From positions 496,001 through 560,000 of the forward strand of contig NZ_VUMG01000002.1 of assembly GCF_009696315.1 (NCBI RefSeq): a DNA stretch of 64,000 bases, in the 5' to 3' direction. Below the pieces are notes generated by a model. That model searched no databases, was not told the DNA's origin, and saw only the letters and a list, made by a program, of their open reading frames with translations. The stretch is from Cutibacterium porci (GTDB lineage: Bacteria > Actinomycetota > Actinomycetes > Propionibacteriales > Propionibacteriaceae). Below, one piece after another: positions 63,271 through 64,000 of the stretch (position 1 is its first letter; each line of letters starts with the position of its first letter). Both the position numbers and the translations under genes were made by a program.

Positions 63271-64000
63271 CCGCCAAAAGCTTCCTTGATCCGAGAAAAC
63301 ATGCCGCGCCCGCCCGACTTCTCCACCGAGGCCGACGCCTTGGTCTCGCCGCGAGCCTCAGCCAGCTGACGTAGCAGGTCCTTCTGGTGAGAGTCGAGTT
63401 TCGTCGGTGTCTGGACGATGAAGGTGACGCCAAGATCACCGCGCCCGCTCCGGCGAAGCCGTGGAACGCCACGCTCAGCGACGACGATCCGCGTCCCCGA
63501 CTGAGTTCCAGACGGCACCTCAACAGTAACCGACTTGGTGTCTTCGGCGAAGTCCTCACGGTCATTCTCCAGCGTATGCACCAAGACCTTCGTGCCGAGC
63601 GCTGCCGCCGTCATCGGAATGGTGACGATCATCTCGAGATCGTCACCATGACGGGTAAAGACGTCATGGGGGCTGACTGTCATCTCAACATAGAGGTCTC
63701 CGGCCGGGCCACCGCCAGGACCGACTTCTCCTTGGGAATCGAGATGAATGCGGTTACCGTCTGCCACTCCAGCAGGAATCTTCACGTTGAGCGTACGAGT
63801 GGTTCGTACCCTACCCTCACCGGAGCACTCCTGGCATGGGTCAGGAATGACCGTGCCATAACCGTGACATGTCGGACACGGCTGGCTGGTACGGATATCA
63901 CCGAGGAAGGAGCGCTGCACGGTAATAACTTCACCGCGCCCCTGACACGTATTGCAGGTCACCGGCGCGGAACCGGACTCAGCACCCTTGCCCTGACATT
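63267..64000 (-). CDS. dnaJ: Chaperone DnaJ, C-terminal part (partial)
   Basis: About 244 residues of the 3' part are in the window; the 5' end, including the J domain, lies beyond base 64000. Zinc-finger repeats CNTCQGRG, CPTCHGYG and CQECSGEG are visible, preceded by another CQGKG at the window edge. The substrate-binding C-terminal domain (VKIPAGVADGNRIHLDSQGEVG, GDLYVEMTVSPHDVFTRHGDDL) follows. DnaJ works with DnaK in protein folding. It is upstream of rsmE in the same operon. Confidence 0.94.
   Translation of the reverse strand, partial: CQGKGAESGSAPVTCNTCQGRGEVITVQRSFLGDIRTSQPCPTCHGYGTVIPDPCQECSGEGRVRTTRTLNVKIPAGVADGNRIHLDSQGEVGPGGGPAGDLYVEMTVSPHDVFTRHGDDLEMIVTIPMTAAALGTKVLVHTLENDREDFAEDTKSVTVEVPSGTQSGTRIVVAERGVPRLRRSGRGDLGVTFIVQTPTKLDSHQKDLLRQLAEARGETKASASVEKSGGRGMFSRIKEAFGG

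Noticed and set aside
1-64000. Mobile elements, prophage genes, CRISPR arrays, rRNA
   Set aside because: No transposase, integrase, phage structural gene, spaced identical repeats or rRNA sequence was recognised anywhere in the window.

Overview
The window is a stretch of an actinobacterial chromosome, most likely a Cutibacterium (Cutibacterium acnes or a close relative). This rests on moderate GC, frequent GTG starts, the gene order phoH-ybeY-corC-era / recO-uppS / zur / glyS / dusB-dgt-dnaG, a secreted triacylglycerol lipase, and a BluB-CobT fusion of the kind known from propionibacteria. The species call is an inference from memory of these families. No rRNA, phage, transposase or CRISPR array was seen. 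Two tRNAs are present: a CAT-anticodon tRNA and tRNA-Asn.

Layout. 0-2.6 kb: tail of a Ser/Pro-rich protein, a Cof-type HAD phosphatase, a secreted lipase and a tRNA. 2.9-8 kb: a cofactor block with bioA-bioD (biotin), pdxS-pdxT (PLP) and the divergent MocR regulator pdxR. 8-10.4 kb: a thiosulfate uptake unit (YeeE-like permease, TusA-like carrier) ending in cysK. 10.8-14.2 kb: divergent otsB/otsA (trehalose) and a luciferase-like oxidoreductase. 14.6-21.2 kb: tRNA-Asn, dnaG with a short sigma factor, a FetB-like permease, dgt and dusB. 21.3-27.4 kb: the BluB-CobT fusion, an NrtR-type Nudix regulator and nadABC. 27.4-31.1 kb: sdhCAB. 31.3-37.1 kb: glyS, zur, a NarL-type two-component system flanking a tiny secreted peptide, and recO. 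37.2-42.5 kb: a GAP/Sap-like membrane protein, uppS, then a secreted 130-residue protein with its own ABC transporter. 42.5-49.8 kb: leuA, an amidohydrolase, era, corC, ybeY, phoH. 49.9-59.3 kb: kinase-fold protein, prolyl iminopeptidase, queuosine-precursor transporter with tgt, EamA exporter, left-handed beta-helix protein, RecQ-phosphoribosyltransferase fusion, DoxX protein. 59.5-64 kb: mannitol-type PTS, polyol-type dehydrogenase, rsmE and the 3' part of dnaJ.

How the genes work together. Much of the window makes or salvages cofactors: biotin, PLP, NAD, the lower ligand of B12, and queuosine. Several of these units carry readable control sites: a BioQ-like palindrome before bioA, repeats between pdxS and pdxR, and a palindrome before nadA next to nrtR. 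The housekeeping genes form a conserved actinobacterial backbone. Accessory insertions break that backbone at 34-36 kb (peptide plus two-component system) and 39-42.5 kb (secreted protein plus ABC transporter).

These two insertions are the best candidates for something undescribed. The first is a 65-residue secreted peptide with a short Cys-Cys loop, between divergent response-regulator and histidine-kinase genes. The second is a four-gene operon behind a strong sigma70-type promoter: a secreted two-cysteine protein, an ABC ATPase and two membrane proteins. Their functions are inferred from layout only.
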